A stretch of 64,000 bases of DNA, from assembly GCA_037176705.1 (NCBI GenBank), contig CM073893.1:17732074-17796073 (forward strand). The letters run 5' to 3'. This DNA is from Molossus alvarezi. Its lineage: Eukaryota > Chordata > Mammalia > Chiroptera > Molossidae. The notes below the pieces were generated by a model that saw nothing but the letters and a program-made list of their open reading frames with translations, had not been told where the DNA came from and made no database searches. Numbering within the stretch: position 1 is the stretch's first letter; every line of letters starts with the position of its first letter. Both the position numbers and the translations under genes were made by a program. This document shows positions 43,817-56,280 of this stretch, piece by piece.

Positions 43817-43830
43817 TCGTGTCCTTTTTT

Positions 43831-44691
43831 ATAGAGTATAACAAAGCAACAGAAATTTATATTATCGGCAATTTCATTTTTAGCCATTTATTTACTGTAA
43901 GACCTATCACTTTTTAAAAAATTAAACTGCTTATTTTGCTTGTATGCCATTGCTTTTGATTTGCTTTGTGCAAAGAGATAAATGTTTTAGTAATTGTTAG
44001 AGTATTTTATTGAAGACCATTATGCTGTGTTACTTCAGTACCAGAGTAAGTTGATTGGTGATACAGTATACACTGGCAGACACTTAGAATAGTGTGATGC
44101 TTTAAACTTAAATGTAAATGAGATTATTCCCTTAAGAACTTTGATTTAAATGTGTGTTTTTCTGTAAGGAATAATAAAATAATAGTAATTAAGGAATACT
44201 CAGTACTACAGTAAATATATTTTCTTCCTTTTCTGTTTTTTATACAGTAAATTTATTTCACCCTTATTTCAGAAGTTTAGAGATAAATGAATCCTCTTCA
44301 TAACCCTGAACCTTTATCTAGTTTTCAGCAAGAATCTTTTAGTTTACACCTTACTAACCCATACTAATCACTGTACACATGTTTGGTACAGTCTCCTTTT
44401 CAAATGAACATGCCAAGGATGCATATGTTTCACTCCTTCATCAACAAGGGAGCAGTGTGTTCTACTAGGAAAATGTGGGCATTAGAATTGGAGATCTGAA
44501 CTGTAATTTTGCCTCCTAATTCTGTTATCTCCTCAGGTGAGGTTTTCAGTCTCTCTGAGCCCAGGTACCCCCATTTACAAAATGGATAATTATACTTCTT
44601 AATAAGATGTTATAACTAGTTAAATAAGGTAATATATATAAAACACCATAGGCACTTAATGAATGAATGTAACTTCCTTGTTGACTCTAAT
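43831..44691 (+). other. Sequence downstream of SPRYD7, with a MIR
   Basis: AT-rich, with further AATAAA matches (near 44170). 44510-44660 is a likely MIR (TTATCTCCTCAGGTGAGGTT, CATTTACAAAATGGATAA, TAAGATGTTATAACTAGTTA). It could belong to a long SPRYD7 3' UTR isoform, but nothing here proves that. Confidence 0.4.
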
Positions 44692-44692
44692 G

Positions 44693-44882
44693 CTGTGGTT
44701 TTCTTAGTGTGGGCCTTAGACCAGCAGCATCAGCATCACCTGGGAACTTGTTGCAAATGAACATACTCAGGTCCCACCCCAGACCCACTGAATTAGAAAT
44801 GGCTGGGGATAATGCCATCATCTGTGTTTGAATAGCCCTTCAGGGAATTCTAACAATACACACTAAAGTTTGAGAACCACTG
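44693..44882 (+). mobile_element. MER5A-type hAT (Charlie) element
   Basis: CTGTGGTTTTCTTAGTGTGG, CAGCAGCATCAGCATCACCT, CCCACCCCAGACCCACTGAA and GTTTGAGAACCACTG match MER5A in order. The flanking 8-mers CTCTAATG and CTCAATAG are a decayed duplication. Confidence 0.85.
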
Positions 44883-44889
44883 CTCAATA

Positions 44890-45399
44890 GAGAATTCTTT
44901 GAGAATGATTATCTGCTATTAATTTTCTAAGGATTTAAGACCCATTATTTTTTACCTATAGACAGAAAATCCTGTATAGTATTTATTTATTTATTTAGTT
45001 TATTTATTTGGTAGACAAACATAACATTATGCTTTGAAAACATTGATATACTTGATTAACATTTATTTACATAAATCCCAAATTTTACCTCTGAAGATAC
45101 ATAGAATTGAACTAACTATATTAGTTATGCATTTTTGTCTGACTTTCTATCTTAGCAATTGTAATTCATAGAGAACATGTTTACTTAGGCAAGTACTGTT
45201 TGCTGTCTTTATAATGGTACCTACCTCTTAGTTATTTTTTTAAAGCATATCTTTTCATCATCCTATTCTTTTCTCAAGACTATCTTTTCTGTCTCTAATC
45301 ATACAGAATAGACACAGTACCAAAAATGATATATGAGTTATATTAATGGCAACAGTTTGATAAAGTCTAGGTGTGTTTTTGAACTGTAGATATCTAGGA
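44890..45399. other. AT-rich intergenic sequence
   Basis: No gene or confident repeat, apart from a short (TTTA)n-like run at about 44980-45010. Confidence 0.5.
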
Positions 45400-45830
45400 A
45401 AATTACCTCCTCAAAACCTTCACCTCAGTCTAAATTTGAGAAAAACATCAGTCACATTCCACGGGCATCCTGCAAAATACTTGAGCAGTATTCTTCCAAA
45501 CTGTCAAGGTCATCAAAAACAAGGAAAAATCAGAGAAACTGTCACACCCAAGGAGGAGTCTGAAGGGACATGACAAGTAAATGTAATGTAGGATCCAGGA
45601 ACAGGAAAAGGATATTAAATAAAAACTAAGGAAATTTGAATAAACTGTGGCTTTTAGTTAATAATAATATATCAATACTCCTTTATTAATTTTAGCAAAT
45701 GTACCACACTAATGTAAGATGTTAATAACAGGAGAGACTTGGAGAGTATATATGGGAAATCTGTATTACCTTCTTAATTTTTCTGTAAATCTAACTTGTT
45801 CTAAAAAAATAAAGTATATTTAAAAAATTA
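45400..45830 (+). mobile_element. Old L1M 3' end
   Basis: CTGTCAAGGTCATCAAAAAC, GAGAAACTGTCACACCCAAG, ATGACAAGTAAATGTAATG, TTTAGTTAATAATAATATAT and TTTTCTGTAAATCTAACTTG are the characteristic 3' UTR of old mammalian L1 (L1MB to L1MD class). Confidence 0.75.
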
Positions 45831-47949
45831 CATTGAGCTAGGAGAAATTTAAAAATGAAGCCAATAGAATATTAGAACAGTTTATATGCATAGCTTGAAT
45901 ATTTAACAATAGCCAAATATAGACATAAAACATTCTTGCATTTTAGATGGGACATAAAACATTCTTGTATTTTAACACACAAAGACCTGCATTTGTTCTT
46001 GGCTGAAGAGAACATTGTCCACTGTCTTGATTCTGTATATTGCAAAAATCCATTTATTCACACTCATGTACTTATTCATATTCAGGCTGAAAATAATTTG
46101 TCCATGTTATTATTTTAATGATGTAAGCATTACATAGGATTTGTTATGTTAGATATGTGAAACAGTGAAAATTTTATAAATCTATTTACATATTAAAAGT
46201 TTAAAAAGAATTTGGCTTTTACTGCCTTTGGCTTATCAGTTTTGATTATCTGGATATATTTGCGACTTGGATTACAAACTACTCTAAATTAATTTAATAA
46301 TTATATAAAATATAATTTTAATAAGACTTTTCTAAATCCTTAACAAAACCACACATTGCATGATATTGTTGCTCATATCTCTTTATTATTTTTTACTTCT
46401 TAATTCAAGTCTAGATACAGACAGCAAAAGCATAGTTAAAAATGTTAGTGAAAACTTCGACAAATCTTGATAAAATACATCAAACAAAACTTCTTTTAGA
46501 TAATGGAAAAAAACTAGATATTACTATGAAAAGAAATTCTGTAAACCAAATTGGAATTTCCCTATGTTCAGATAAACCAAGTCTAATTGATTATGGTATA
46601 ACCATGTATATCATAAATGGGATATAATCAAATACCATTTATATCATTTTGCATTATTTATGCAACCTGGCAGGGAAATACCTTTGGGAGCTAACTGGGC
46701 TGTTGATGTGAATGAATGGAAACAAAGTAGTAGAATTAGTTAACTATTGTTCTTCCATTTACTGGATATGAGACTCCCTTTAAATTTACTCTTTTAAAAT
46801 ATCGGGGACCAAATTATTAAAATAGATGTAAACACAATAATGTTAGATGTAATTAGCAATATAAATGAATCACACACCATCCAAGAGTTCTGTAAAAATT
46901 TAAAGGAAAAATTGTCCCAGCATTGGCTGAAATATGTAATCTGTAGTTATGTAGGAATCATTACAATGTAATCATTTAACAATTGAATCATCTATATGTT
47001 TCATAAATACTTAAACAACATAGTCTCTGACCTCAAGGAGATCAGCTAGTTATAATTTATTCATAAGTATGACTCTAGAATATCTAAGATATATTGATAA
47101 ATGGAAAAAGTAAGTTGTTAAACATTTGTATATAATGATGCATTAAAAACAGAAACTAGAGCCTATGTATAGAGAAAAAAGTATGAAGTGATATACTCCA
47201 AAATGTATCTATATTGGGAATAAGATTATAGTTTTATTTTGTATTTATCTAATAAATTTCACACAATCAACATATTTTGGGAATAAAAATAATTTTTAAA
47301 AATAAGAGGAAAGACTAATTCTGGAGGAAGGCCTCGTATACTAGAGAATGGTGAATTTTAAATACCTAAAAAAAAAATCTGGAAAACAGTAAAATCACGA
47401 TTGAATTACTTAATTACAGGATATGTGTGTTTCAGGTAATTTATATAAAAAGAATTCAGAAACTTTAGTTGATGCCTTGCCAGGCACCAGTCTACACCTG
47501 ATCCCTGACCCAGGGAAGTACTAGTGTTAGTGAAGCCACATGAGGAGGAGACCAGTTCTAGTAGACACTACACTTTAGAAAGGACACTGATAAATCAGTG
47601 AAGGCTACCAGCCTGTTGAGGGTCTGCTTAGTCCATTAATGAATGAATGAATGAATGAATGGTCCTTAAGAACAGTGAGATTGTTAGAAGAAAATATTCA
47701 ATTCACTGGGCTACTGAATCCAAAATGACTTGTGAAGTGCTAATCATTATAAGAAAGAGACTAGTAATAAAACCAACTCTAGATTCATGTGTGATTCTCA
47801 TAAATGTCTTTCAGGAAAGACAATCATTGATGTGTTTCAGATATCTGATTTTTCATCACTTGAAAATTCTCTTGCTCTGGAGGCAGGATTATTGGAAAGC
47901 ATAGGGAAGCAGATTTCACTTTAAGATGGAAGGAAGCTTTTCTATCATT
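45831..47949. other. AT-rich intergenic sequence
   Basis: No gene is recognised. A (GAAT)n microsatellite lies at about 47638-47662. A direct repeat GGGACATAAAACATTCTTG/ATAAAACATTCTTGCATTTT occurs at 45920-45975, a local duplication of about 20 bases. 47020-47290 has a LINE-like texture, unclassified. Confidence 0.45.
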
Positions 47950-49380
47950 AGCACACTGATAAAATTGCCTTACAAAAACAATGAACTGAGGGATGGACAG
48001 AAACTGAAAAAGCTGCAGGTCTGTGGGAACTCTTAGTTGAGAGCAGGATGTGGACTGGACAGTAAGGCATGGGAAGAACAGTCCTGCCCAAGTGAAAAGC
48101 AGAGGACATGCCCTTTCCCCCACCTGCACAACAACTGCTTCTGCCCTGCCCTGCAGCAACCTGAGGCAAGAGGGAATGGTGCTGGACTGGAAATCTATAC
48201 ACCTGCAGCTGGATCTGGTGGCACAGGGGACTCAGACATTAGGCCTGGTCGGATGGCATCTGAGCAGAGGCTCCATGCAGGGTGGGCAAATGGCACTGAG
48301 TTGGGAATACCAAGCTACATTGATTTTTTTATTTTTTATTTTCTTTTTTATTAATATTTTAAAGCCCCTCCTGCTTGAGGTAGCAATGACAGGGTGCCAG
48401 CAAGCCAAGCAGAGCTGAGATGGGAAGGAAAGGAAGTGCCTTTCCCCCCTCCTACAAGCTACAGAAACTGCTCCCAACATGAGTCTATTCAAATCATGCT
48501 GGCCAGGACCCAGAAACCCCATGCAGAGCTCAGGTCCATGGGGGCAGGGAAAAGAGCTCAGAACAGGACATTCAAGACGTGAGACACGTTACAGACCCAG
48601 CCTCTGGGCTATGATGTTACTGCCTGCTGGACTAGGGGTTCTGCCCTGCCAGACTTCAGCCAGGTTGCCCAGGAGCAGGCAGGTGCAGTAACTTGTACTG
48701 GCCTGCACCAGACAACTTCCCAGGAGGCCTGGGTTGAAACACCATGGGGCCAGAATCAACAACATTCAAGAAAAATTCATTGAGCTCCACAAATAGCAGA
48801 TCCAAAGTTAATTTCTCTTTCTTGTTTGCTTCCATATTCTTTATGGTGATCTCCCACCACCAATTCTTTTGGTCTCATGCCAATCAGTACTCTTTGTTTT
48901 CTTTTCTTCCCTTTGTTTTTCAGTCTCTCTTGTTTCATTTTGTTTTGTTTTCATGTTGTTATCAGTTCAATCTTGTTTTGTTTATCCAGTACCTGTATAA
49001 CAGCTGGCATAATGTGATTTGGGCTGACACTTACAGTCAACAAGCATGAGGAGAGAATCCACCCTTAAATGTGGCATTGGTAGTCAAGACCCAATTGCAA
49101 TAGAAGAGCCCAAATAACCCACACAGGGGACATTCCAAGAACATCCAGCAAAGAAGAGCAAAGGCTCCACCACTGGGTCCCAGAAGACACTTTCTACATA
49201 TGGCCACCCCCCACAAAAACCGGAAGGCACAGCAGTTCTATCTAATATGTAGAAACAAGCACAAAGAGACAGATAAAATGGGGAAACAGAACCCCCAAAC
49301 AGAAAGAAAAGGAGGAATCACCAGAGAAAGATCTAAATGAAATGGAGGCAAGCAATTTATCAGAAATATAGTTCAGAGTA

Positions 49381-49836
49381 ATGGTTATAAGGATGCTCAA
49401 ACAACTTAGGACTACAAAACTTAATGAGAACTACAAGGAACTTACTGGGAACTACATCAGCATGAAAAAATATATAGAAATCATGAATAAGAACCAAACA
49501 GAAATGAAGAATGACATAGCTGGAATAAGGAATACCCTGGAAGGAATCAACAGTAGATTAGAAGAAGCTAAGGACCAAACCAGCAAATTAGAAGACAGCA
49601 TAGAAAAAAAACACCCAGTCAGAGAAACAGTTAGAAAAGGAATTAAAAAACAGGAGGATAGTTTAAGGGAACTTTGGGTCAATGTGAAATGTAACAATGT
49701 TCACATCATAGGGGTACCAGAAGAAGAATCTGAGCAAGGAACAGAGAACCTGTTTGAAGAAATAATGACAGAAAACTTTCCTAACCCGTTGAAAGAAAAA
49801 GTCACACAAGTTCAGGAAATAGTGTTCCAATCATGA
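49381..49836 (+). pseudogene. L1 ORF1 fragment
   Basis: Open for 151 codons. A lysine- and glutamate-rich heptad region (IRNTLEGINSRLEEAKDQTS) is followed by NVHIIGVPEEESEQGTENLF, the L1 RRM core. The frame breaks after IVFQS, where the C-terminal domain should follow, and the remaining ORF1 text is out of frame. Confidence 0.85.
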
Positions 49837-50967
49837 TGAACCCCAAAAGACCCACACTAAACACATAATTTAAATGACAAACATTAAAGACAAAGACTTC
49901 AGAGAGACAGATAGAAAGTTACCTACAAGAGAGTTCCCATTAGACTATCACCTGATTTCTCAATAAAAACACTTTAGGCCAGAAGGGAGTGTCATGAAGT
50001 ATACAAAGTAATGAAAAGCAAGTGACTGAATCCAAGACTACACTATCCAACAAGGCTTTCATTTAAAAATTGAAGGTGAAATGTAAAGCTTCCCAGACAA
50101 ACAAGCAAAGGCTAAGGAGTACATTAACACTGAAGGAGCATTTCAAGAAATGCCAAAGGGACTGCTTTAAGAAGAAAAAGAAAGAGGGGGGAACAAAGGC
50201 ATAAAGAAAAAAAAAATGGCCACAAATATGTACCTATCAAAAATAACCTTAAATGTAAATGGACTAAATGCTTCAAAGAAAAGACATAGGGTAGTAAAAT
50301 GGATAAGAAAACATGACCCATATATGCTATCTACAAGAGACCTACCTTAGAACAGAAGACTCACACCTACTGAAAATGAAGGGATGGAAATAAATATTCT
50401 ATGCAAATAGAAACAAACAAACAAAAAAACTGGGGTAGCAGTACTCATATCTGACAAAATAGATTTAAAATGAAGGCCAAAATAAAAAACAAAGGTCATT
50501 ACATAATACTAAAGGGATCAATCCAACAAGAAAATATAACCCTTGTTAACATATATGCACCCAATACAGGAACACCTAAATTTATTTAAAAGCTCTTGAT
50601 GGATTTTAAGGGAGAGATAGACAACAATAAAATCATAGTAGGGGACACTAACACCCTATTGACATTACTAAATAGATCTTCCAGATAAAAAATCAACAAG
50701 GAAACATTGGCCTTCAATGACAAATGACACACTAGGTCAGTTGGATCTAATTGATATTTACATAACATTGCATTCTAAAGCAGCAGAATATACATTCTTT
50801 TCAAGTGCACATTGATCATTCTCAAAGATAAACTATATGTTAGGACATAAAGTAAGCCTCAACAAATTCAAGAAGATTGAAATCATATCAGGCATCTTCT
50901 CAGATCACAATGGCATGAAACTAGACTCAGCTACAATAAAAAAACAACCATCAAAAACATACAAACA

Positions 50968-51226
50968 GTCCTGGCTGGTTTGGCTCAGCGGTTAGAGCGT
51001 CGGCCTGCGGTCCGGAGAGACCCGGGTTCGGTTCCCGCTAAGGGCATGTACCTTGGTTGCAGTTTGTCCCCGGCCCTGGTTGGGTCGTGCGGGTGGCAGC
51101 CACTCGATGTGTCGCTTTCACGTCGATGTTTCTCTCTCTCTCTCTCTCCCTCCCACTCTATCTAAACAAAATACCGAAAAATGTCCTCGGGTGAGGATAA
51201 AAAACAAAAACAAAACAAACAAACAA
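50968..51226 (+). mobile_element. Ves SINE, newer subfamily, inside L1 ORF2
   Basis: AAAAACATACAAACA (50953-50967) and AAAAACCATACAAACA (51227-51242) bracket it. Intact A and B boxes; tail motif TGTCCTCGGGTGAGGATA. Confidence 0.92.
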
Positions 51227-52956
51227 AAAAACCATACAAACACATGGAGGCTAAATAGCATGTTATTAAACAATGAATTGGATACAATGGAGATTAAGAA
51301 AAAAATAAATATCTTCCTGGAAACAAATGAACATTAACACACAACAACCCAAAATCTATGGGACACAGCAAAAACAGTCCTAAGAGGGAAGTGGATAGTA
51401 TTACAGGCCTACCTCAAGAAACAAGTAAAAGCTCAAATAAACAATCTAACCCTACAACTAAAAGAATTAAAGAGAACAGCAAGAAAAGCCCAGATTATGT
51501 AGTATAGAAAGGGAAAAGTATAGATCAGAGTGGAAATAAATGACATAGAGACTAAAAAAGACAATATAAAAGATCAATGAAACCAAGAGCCAATTCTTTG
51601 AAAAGATAAACAAGATTAATAAACCTTTAGCCAGACTCATCAATAACAAAGAAGACCCAAATAAATAAAATCAGAAATGAATGAGATGAAGTAAAATTGA
51701 CAACAAAGAAATACAAAGGATTTTAAGAAAATACTATGAACAATTACATGCCAACAAATAGACAGCCTGGATGAAATGAACAAATTCCAAGAAAAATGCA
51801 ATCTTCCAAAACTCAAGAAGATTCAGAAAACATAAATAGGCTGATAACAACTGATAAAATTGAAACAGTAATTTAAAATACCAAAACAAATACAAAAAAA
51901 AAAACAAAAAAAACTCCCAGCAAACAAAAGTTCTAGACCAGGTGAGTTTTACCAAACATTCAAAGAAGAACTAATACCTGTTCACCTCAAACTATTGCAA
52001 AAACTCCAAGAGGAAGGAAAACTTCCAAGCTATTTTATGATGCCAGCATGATCCTAATTCCAAAATTAAATAAAGACACAGCAAAGAAAGAAAATTATAG
52101 GTCAATATTTCTAATGAACATAGATGGTAAAATCCTCAACAAAATATTAACAAATAGGATCCAGCAATACATTAAAAAGATCATACATCATGACCAAGTG
52201 GGATTTATTCCAGGATTTCAAGGCTGGTACCATGTTCACAAATCACTAAATGTGATACATCACAAAAACAAAATAAAGAATAAAAATCACATGATCATAT
52301 CAATAGATGCAGAAAAAGCATTTGACAAAATCCAGCACCCATTTTTGATAAAAAATTTCAGCAAGGCAGGAATAGAGGTATCATTCCTCAACATAATAGA
52401 TGCCATATATAACCTACACCAATATTATACACAAAACTAAAAGCATTTCCCTTAAGAGAAAAAGACAGGGATGTCTGCTTTCACCACTCTTATTCAACAT
52501 AGTATTGGAAGTCCTAGCCACAGTGATCAGACAAGAAGAAAAAATAAGAGCATCAAAATTGGAAATAAGGAAATAAAATTGTCATCACAGATGACATACT
52601 GTACATAGAAAAATCTAAAGACTCCACCAAAAAAAAAAAAACTAGATTTAATAAATGAATTTGTCCAAGTAGCAGGATACAAAATTAACATCCAGAAATC
52701 GGTGGCATTTTTATGCACCAATAATGAATTCTCAGAAAACTTACAAAAACAAACAAACAAACAAACAAAAACCCATTTACCATTGCAACAACAACATAAT
52801 AAGATACCTTGGAATAAACTTAACCAAGATGGTAGAAATCCTGTACTTGGAAAACTACGGGACATTGAAAAAAGAAATTGAGGAGGATGCAAACAGGTGG
52901 AAACATATACCATGTTCATAGAAGGGACGAATTAACATAATTAAAATGTCCGTATT

Positions 52957-53215
52957 GCCCTGGCCGGTTTGGCTCAGCGGTTAGAGCGTCAGCCTGCGGT
53001 CCACAGAGACCCGGGTTCGGTTCCCGCTAAGGGCATGTGCCTTGGCTGCAGTTTGTCCCTGGCCCTGGTTGGTTCGTGTGGGTGGCGGCCACTCGATGTG
53101 TCCCTTTCACGTCGATGTTTCTCTCTCTTCCTCTCTCCTTCCCGCTCTATCTGAGTAAAAAATGGAAAAGTATCCTCGGGTGAGGATAAAAAAATAAAAT
53201 AAAATAAAATAAAAT
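52957..53215 (+). mobile_element. Ves SINE, newer subfamily, inside L1 ORF2
   Basis: Perfect duplications AAAATGTCCGTATT at 52943-52956 and 53216-53229. Tail TATCCTCGGGTGAGGATA followed by (AAAAT)n. Confidence 0.94.
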
Positions 53216-53781
53216 AAAATGTCCGTATTACCCAAAGCAATCTATAGATTCAACACTATTCCTATTAAAATATCAATGGCATATTTCACAGATCTAGAAC
53301 AAATATTCCAAAAATTTATATGGAACCAAAAATGACCCTAAATAGTCACAGAAATCTTGAGAAAGAAGAACAAATTAGGAGGGATCACAATACTGGATAT
53401 CAGGTTATACTACAAAGCCACTGTAATCAAAACAGCCTGGCATTGGCACAAGAATAGACATATAGATCAATGGAACAGAACAGAGAGCCCAGAAATCAAC
53501 CCAAGATATTATGCTCAATCATATTTGATAGATGAGACAAGAGCGTACAATGAAGTAAAAACAGTCTCTTCAATAAATGGGGTTGGGAAAATTGGACAGG
53601 TACATGCAAAAATAAAAATAAAACTTGATCACCAACTTACACCATACACAAGAATAAACTCAAAATGGATAAAATACTTAAATGTAAGTCACAAAACCAT
53701 AAAAGTCTTAGAAGAAAATATAGGCAGCAAAATCTCAAGACATTTCATGTAGCAGAATTTTCACTGATACATTCCCTAGGG

Positions 53782-54005
53782 CAGTGGTTCTCAACCTTCC
53801 TATTCTGGGACCGTTTAATACAGTTCCTCATGTTGTGGTGACCCCCAACCATAAAATTATTTTTGTTGCTACTTCATAACTGTAGTTTTGCTACTGTTAT
53901 GAATCGCCATCGGAAATATGTGGTTTTCGATGGTCTTAGGCCACCCCTGTGAAAGGGTCGTTCGACCCCCCAAAGGGGTTGCGACCCACAGGTTGAGAAC
54001 TGCTG
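53782..54005. mobile_element. SPIN-like non-autonomous hAT transposon
   Basis: A 224-bp element with terminal inverted repeats CAGTGGTTCTCAACCT and (reverse complement of the right end) CAGCAGTTCTCAACCT. It is flanked by a perfect 8-bp duplication CCCTAGGG (53774-53781 and 54006-54013), the size and palindromic shape typical of hAT insertions. The interior has GTGGTGACCCCCAACCATAA and AAGGGTCGTTCGACCCCCCA, which I recognise as the SPIN family, known for horizontal spread among tetrapods. No transposase is present. The host is L1 ORF2. Confidence 0.88.
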
Positions 54006-54867
54006 CCCTAGGGCAAGAGAAAGGAAAAAATAAACAAATGGGACCACATCAAACTAAAAAGCTTCTGCACAGTAAACGAAACCATCATCAAAATGAAAAG
54101 GGAGACCATTGTATGGGAGAACATATTGGTCAATGATACATTGGATAAGTGGTTAATTTCCAAAATATATAAAGAACTCATACAGCTTAACAAAATGAAG
54201 ACAAATGGCCCAATTGAAAAAATGGGCACAGGACCTGAATAGGCACTTCTCCAAAGAGGACATGCAAATAACCAATAGACATGAAAAAAAATGCTCAGTC
54301 GCTAATCATCAGAGAAATGCAAGTTAAAATAACAATGAGATATCTCCTCACATCTGCCAGAATGGCTACTATCAATAAATCAATAAACACCAAGTGCTGG
54401 TGAAGATGTGGAGAAAATGAAATGCCAGTCCACTGTTGATGGCAATGCAGCCTGGTGCAGCCACTCTGGGAAATAGTATGGAATTTACTCACAAAATTAA
54501 AAATGGAACTTCTGTTTGACCCAGCGATCCCACTTCTAGGTATATATCCTGGAGGCCTGAAACACCAATCTGAAATAATATATGCCCTCTATGTTCATAG
54601 CAGTGTTATTTACTATAGCTAAAGATCTGAAAATAGCCCAAGTACCCATCAATGGATGAGTGGATAAAAAACTGTAGTACATTTACACAATGTAATACTA
54701 TGCAGTTGTAAGTAAGAAAGATTTCTTACACTTGGCAACAGCATGGATAAATATTATGCTGAGTGAAATAAGCCAGTCAGAGAAAGACAAATATCACTTG
54801 ATCTCATTTATAAGTGGAATCTAATGAACATAATAAACTGATGAACAAAATAAAATTTTTGTTGCAG

Positions 54868-55077
54868 CCCAGCCAGTGTGGCTCACTTGTTGAGCATTGA
54901 CCATGCACCAAGAGGTCGCTGGTTTGATTCCTGGTCAGGGCACATGCCCAGGTTGTGGGCCCAGTCCTCAGTGGGGGGCATGCAGGAGGTGGCCAATTGA
55001 TGTTCTCTCTCATCGATGTTTCTGTTTCTCTCTTTCTCTCCCTTTAAAAAAAAAAATCAATAAAGAAAAAAAAAAAC
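54868..55077 (+). mobile_element. Ves SINE, older subfamily, near L1 3' end
   Basis: CAGCCCAGCCAGTGTGGCTC head, GGTCGCTGGTTTGATTCCTG B-box region and AAAAATCAATAAAGAAAAA tail, inserted near the end of L1 ORF2. Confidence 0.88.
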
Positions 55078-55317
55078 ATAAAATAATTTTTTTATATGGG
55101 GCATGGAACAGGCTGACATATCTCAGAGGGGACGGGGGAAGACAGAAAGAGACTAACCAAAGAACTTATACGCATATACGCACAACCAACAGACACAGAC
55201 AATAGTGTGGTGAAGGCATGGTGTAAGGCAAGGCTTGGAGGCCGGGGGGTGGGGGGAAGAGTGGATTTGGGGGACATCTGTACTATTGTCAACAAGAATA
55301 AAAAAATGATAAAAATG

Positions 55318-55564
55318 GCCCTGGCGGTTTGGCTCAGCGGTTAGAGCATCGGCCTGTGGTCCGGAGAGACCCGGGTTCAGTTCCCGCTAAGGGCACGTAC
55401 CTCTGTTGGAGTTTGTCCCCGGCCCTGGTTGGTTGTGCGGGTGGCGACCACTCGATGTGTCCCTTTCACATCGATGTTTCTCTCTCTCTTCCTCTCTCCC
55501 CCTCCCACTCTACCTAAACAAAAAATTGAAAAATGTCCTCGGTGAGGATGATAAAAAAAAAAAA
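55318..55564 (+). mobile_element. Ves SINE, newer subfamily, in L1 A-tail
   Basis: GATAAAAATG at 55308-55317 and 55565-55574. The tail motif has lost one G (TCCTCGGTGAGGAT). Confidence 0.9.
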
Positions 55565-55574
55565 GATAAAAATG

Positions 55575-56085
55575 TAAATAAATAAAAAAGGCTACTTGTT
55601 TCAGTCTGATAGATACATCTTGGAATAAAAATAGATCTAATTTGTTAACGCAAATGTATTTTAATGACCATTAAAAATTGGCCCTTTGGGATTTTGAGGT
55701 GATCTGTAGTTTGGCTTTTCCTCTGATCTGTAGCTGGTCAATACAGTGTTTCCCAAAATGTGTACCAAAGAACACTAATTCTAGAGGGTGTTAGTTGATA
55801 TTACACAAAAATTTTTCAAGGGCCAACTACTTTAGGAAATATTATGTCTATTTACTATAGGACTTCAGAGACTTCTTGGTGACCAAGAGAGGGGAGTAGA
55901 GTGTGCAACATCACCTAAACATTTAATCAAAAAACTATGTTTTATTTTTTTTTTTAGGAACTGGGTGCTGTGTACTACTTTGGCAAATTCTTATCCAGTA
56001 AATTCAGATTATTCAAAAAAATTGATTGTAGGCATAAATACTGTAACTTGCTTCTGCATTTTAGAGGGACCACAGATAAAACTGG
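55575..56085. other. Intergenic sequence, possibly with an old DNA transposon
   Basis: 55745-55860 (CAGTGTTTCCCAAAATGTGT and on) looks like the start of an old hAT/MER-type element but was not followed to a second end. The rest is unclassified. Confidence 0.35.
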
Positions 56086-56280
56086 ATGAACATTAGCTAT
56101 GTGCCAGGCACTGTTCTAAGAATTTTACATGCATTCGCTTAGTTAACATTCAGAGCAACCATATGAGTAGGTACAATCACCCCCATTTTATAGATGCAAA
56201 AACTGTCCAAGTTCATATGGCCAAGAGGTTTGAGAATTCAAACGCACATTTGTTAACTACTATACTACATGGCATCTCTA
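56086..56280 (-). repeat. MIR element
   Basis: TAGCTATGTGCCAGGCACTG, CATGCATTCGCTTAGTTAAC, CCCCATTTTATAGATGCAAA and ACTACTATACTACATGGCAT match MIR in reverse. Confidence 0.75.

Larger units (their letters stand above)
47950..55316 (+). mobile_element. Near full-length decayed L1 with nested insertions
   Basis: GC-richer 5' UTR (about 47950-49080); ORF1 (about 49320-50130; coiled coil and RRM in frame 49381-49836, with [19 protein letters not shown] text); ORF2 from ATGGCCACAAATATG at 50216 (endonuclease, RT, C-terminus) and 3' UTR (55085-55316). In the RT part (52048-52440) [34 protein letters not shown] and [13 protein letters not shown] are seen. There are many stops and frameshifts, so it is inactive. 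Inserted later: Ves at 50968-51226, 52957-53215, 54868-55077 and 55318-55564, and a SPIN-like element at 53782-54005. Confidence 0.85.

Noticed and set aside
50980..51040. tRNA genes suggested by A- and B-box-like motifs
   Set aside because: Those motifs belong to the tRNA-derived heads of Ves SINEs. No complete cloverleaf of a working tRNA was seen.
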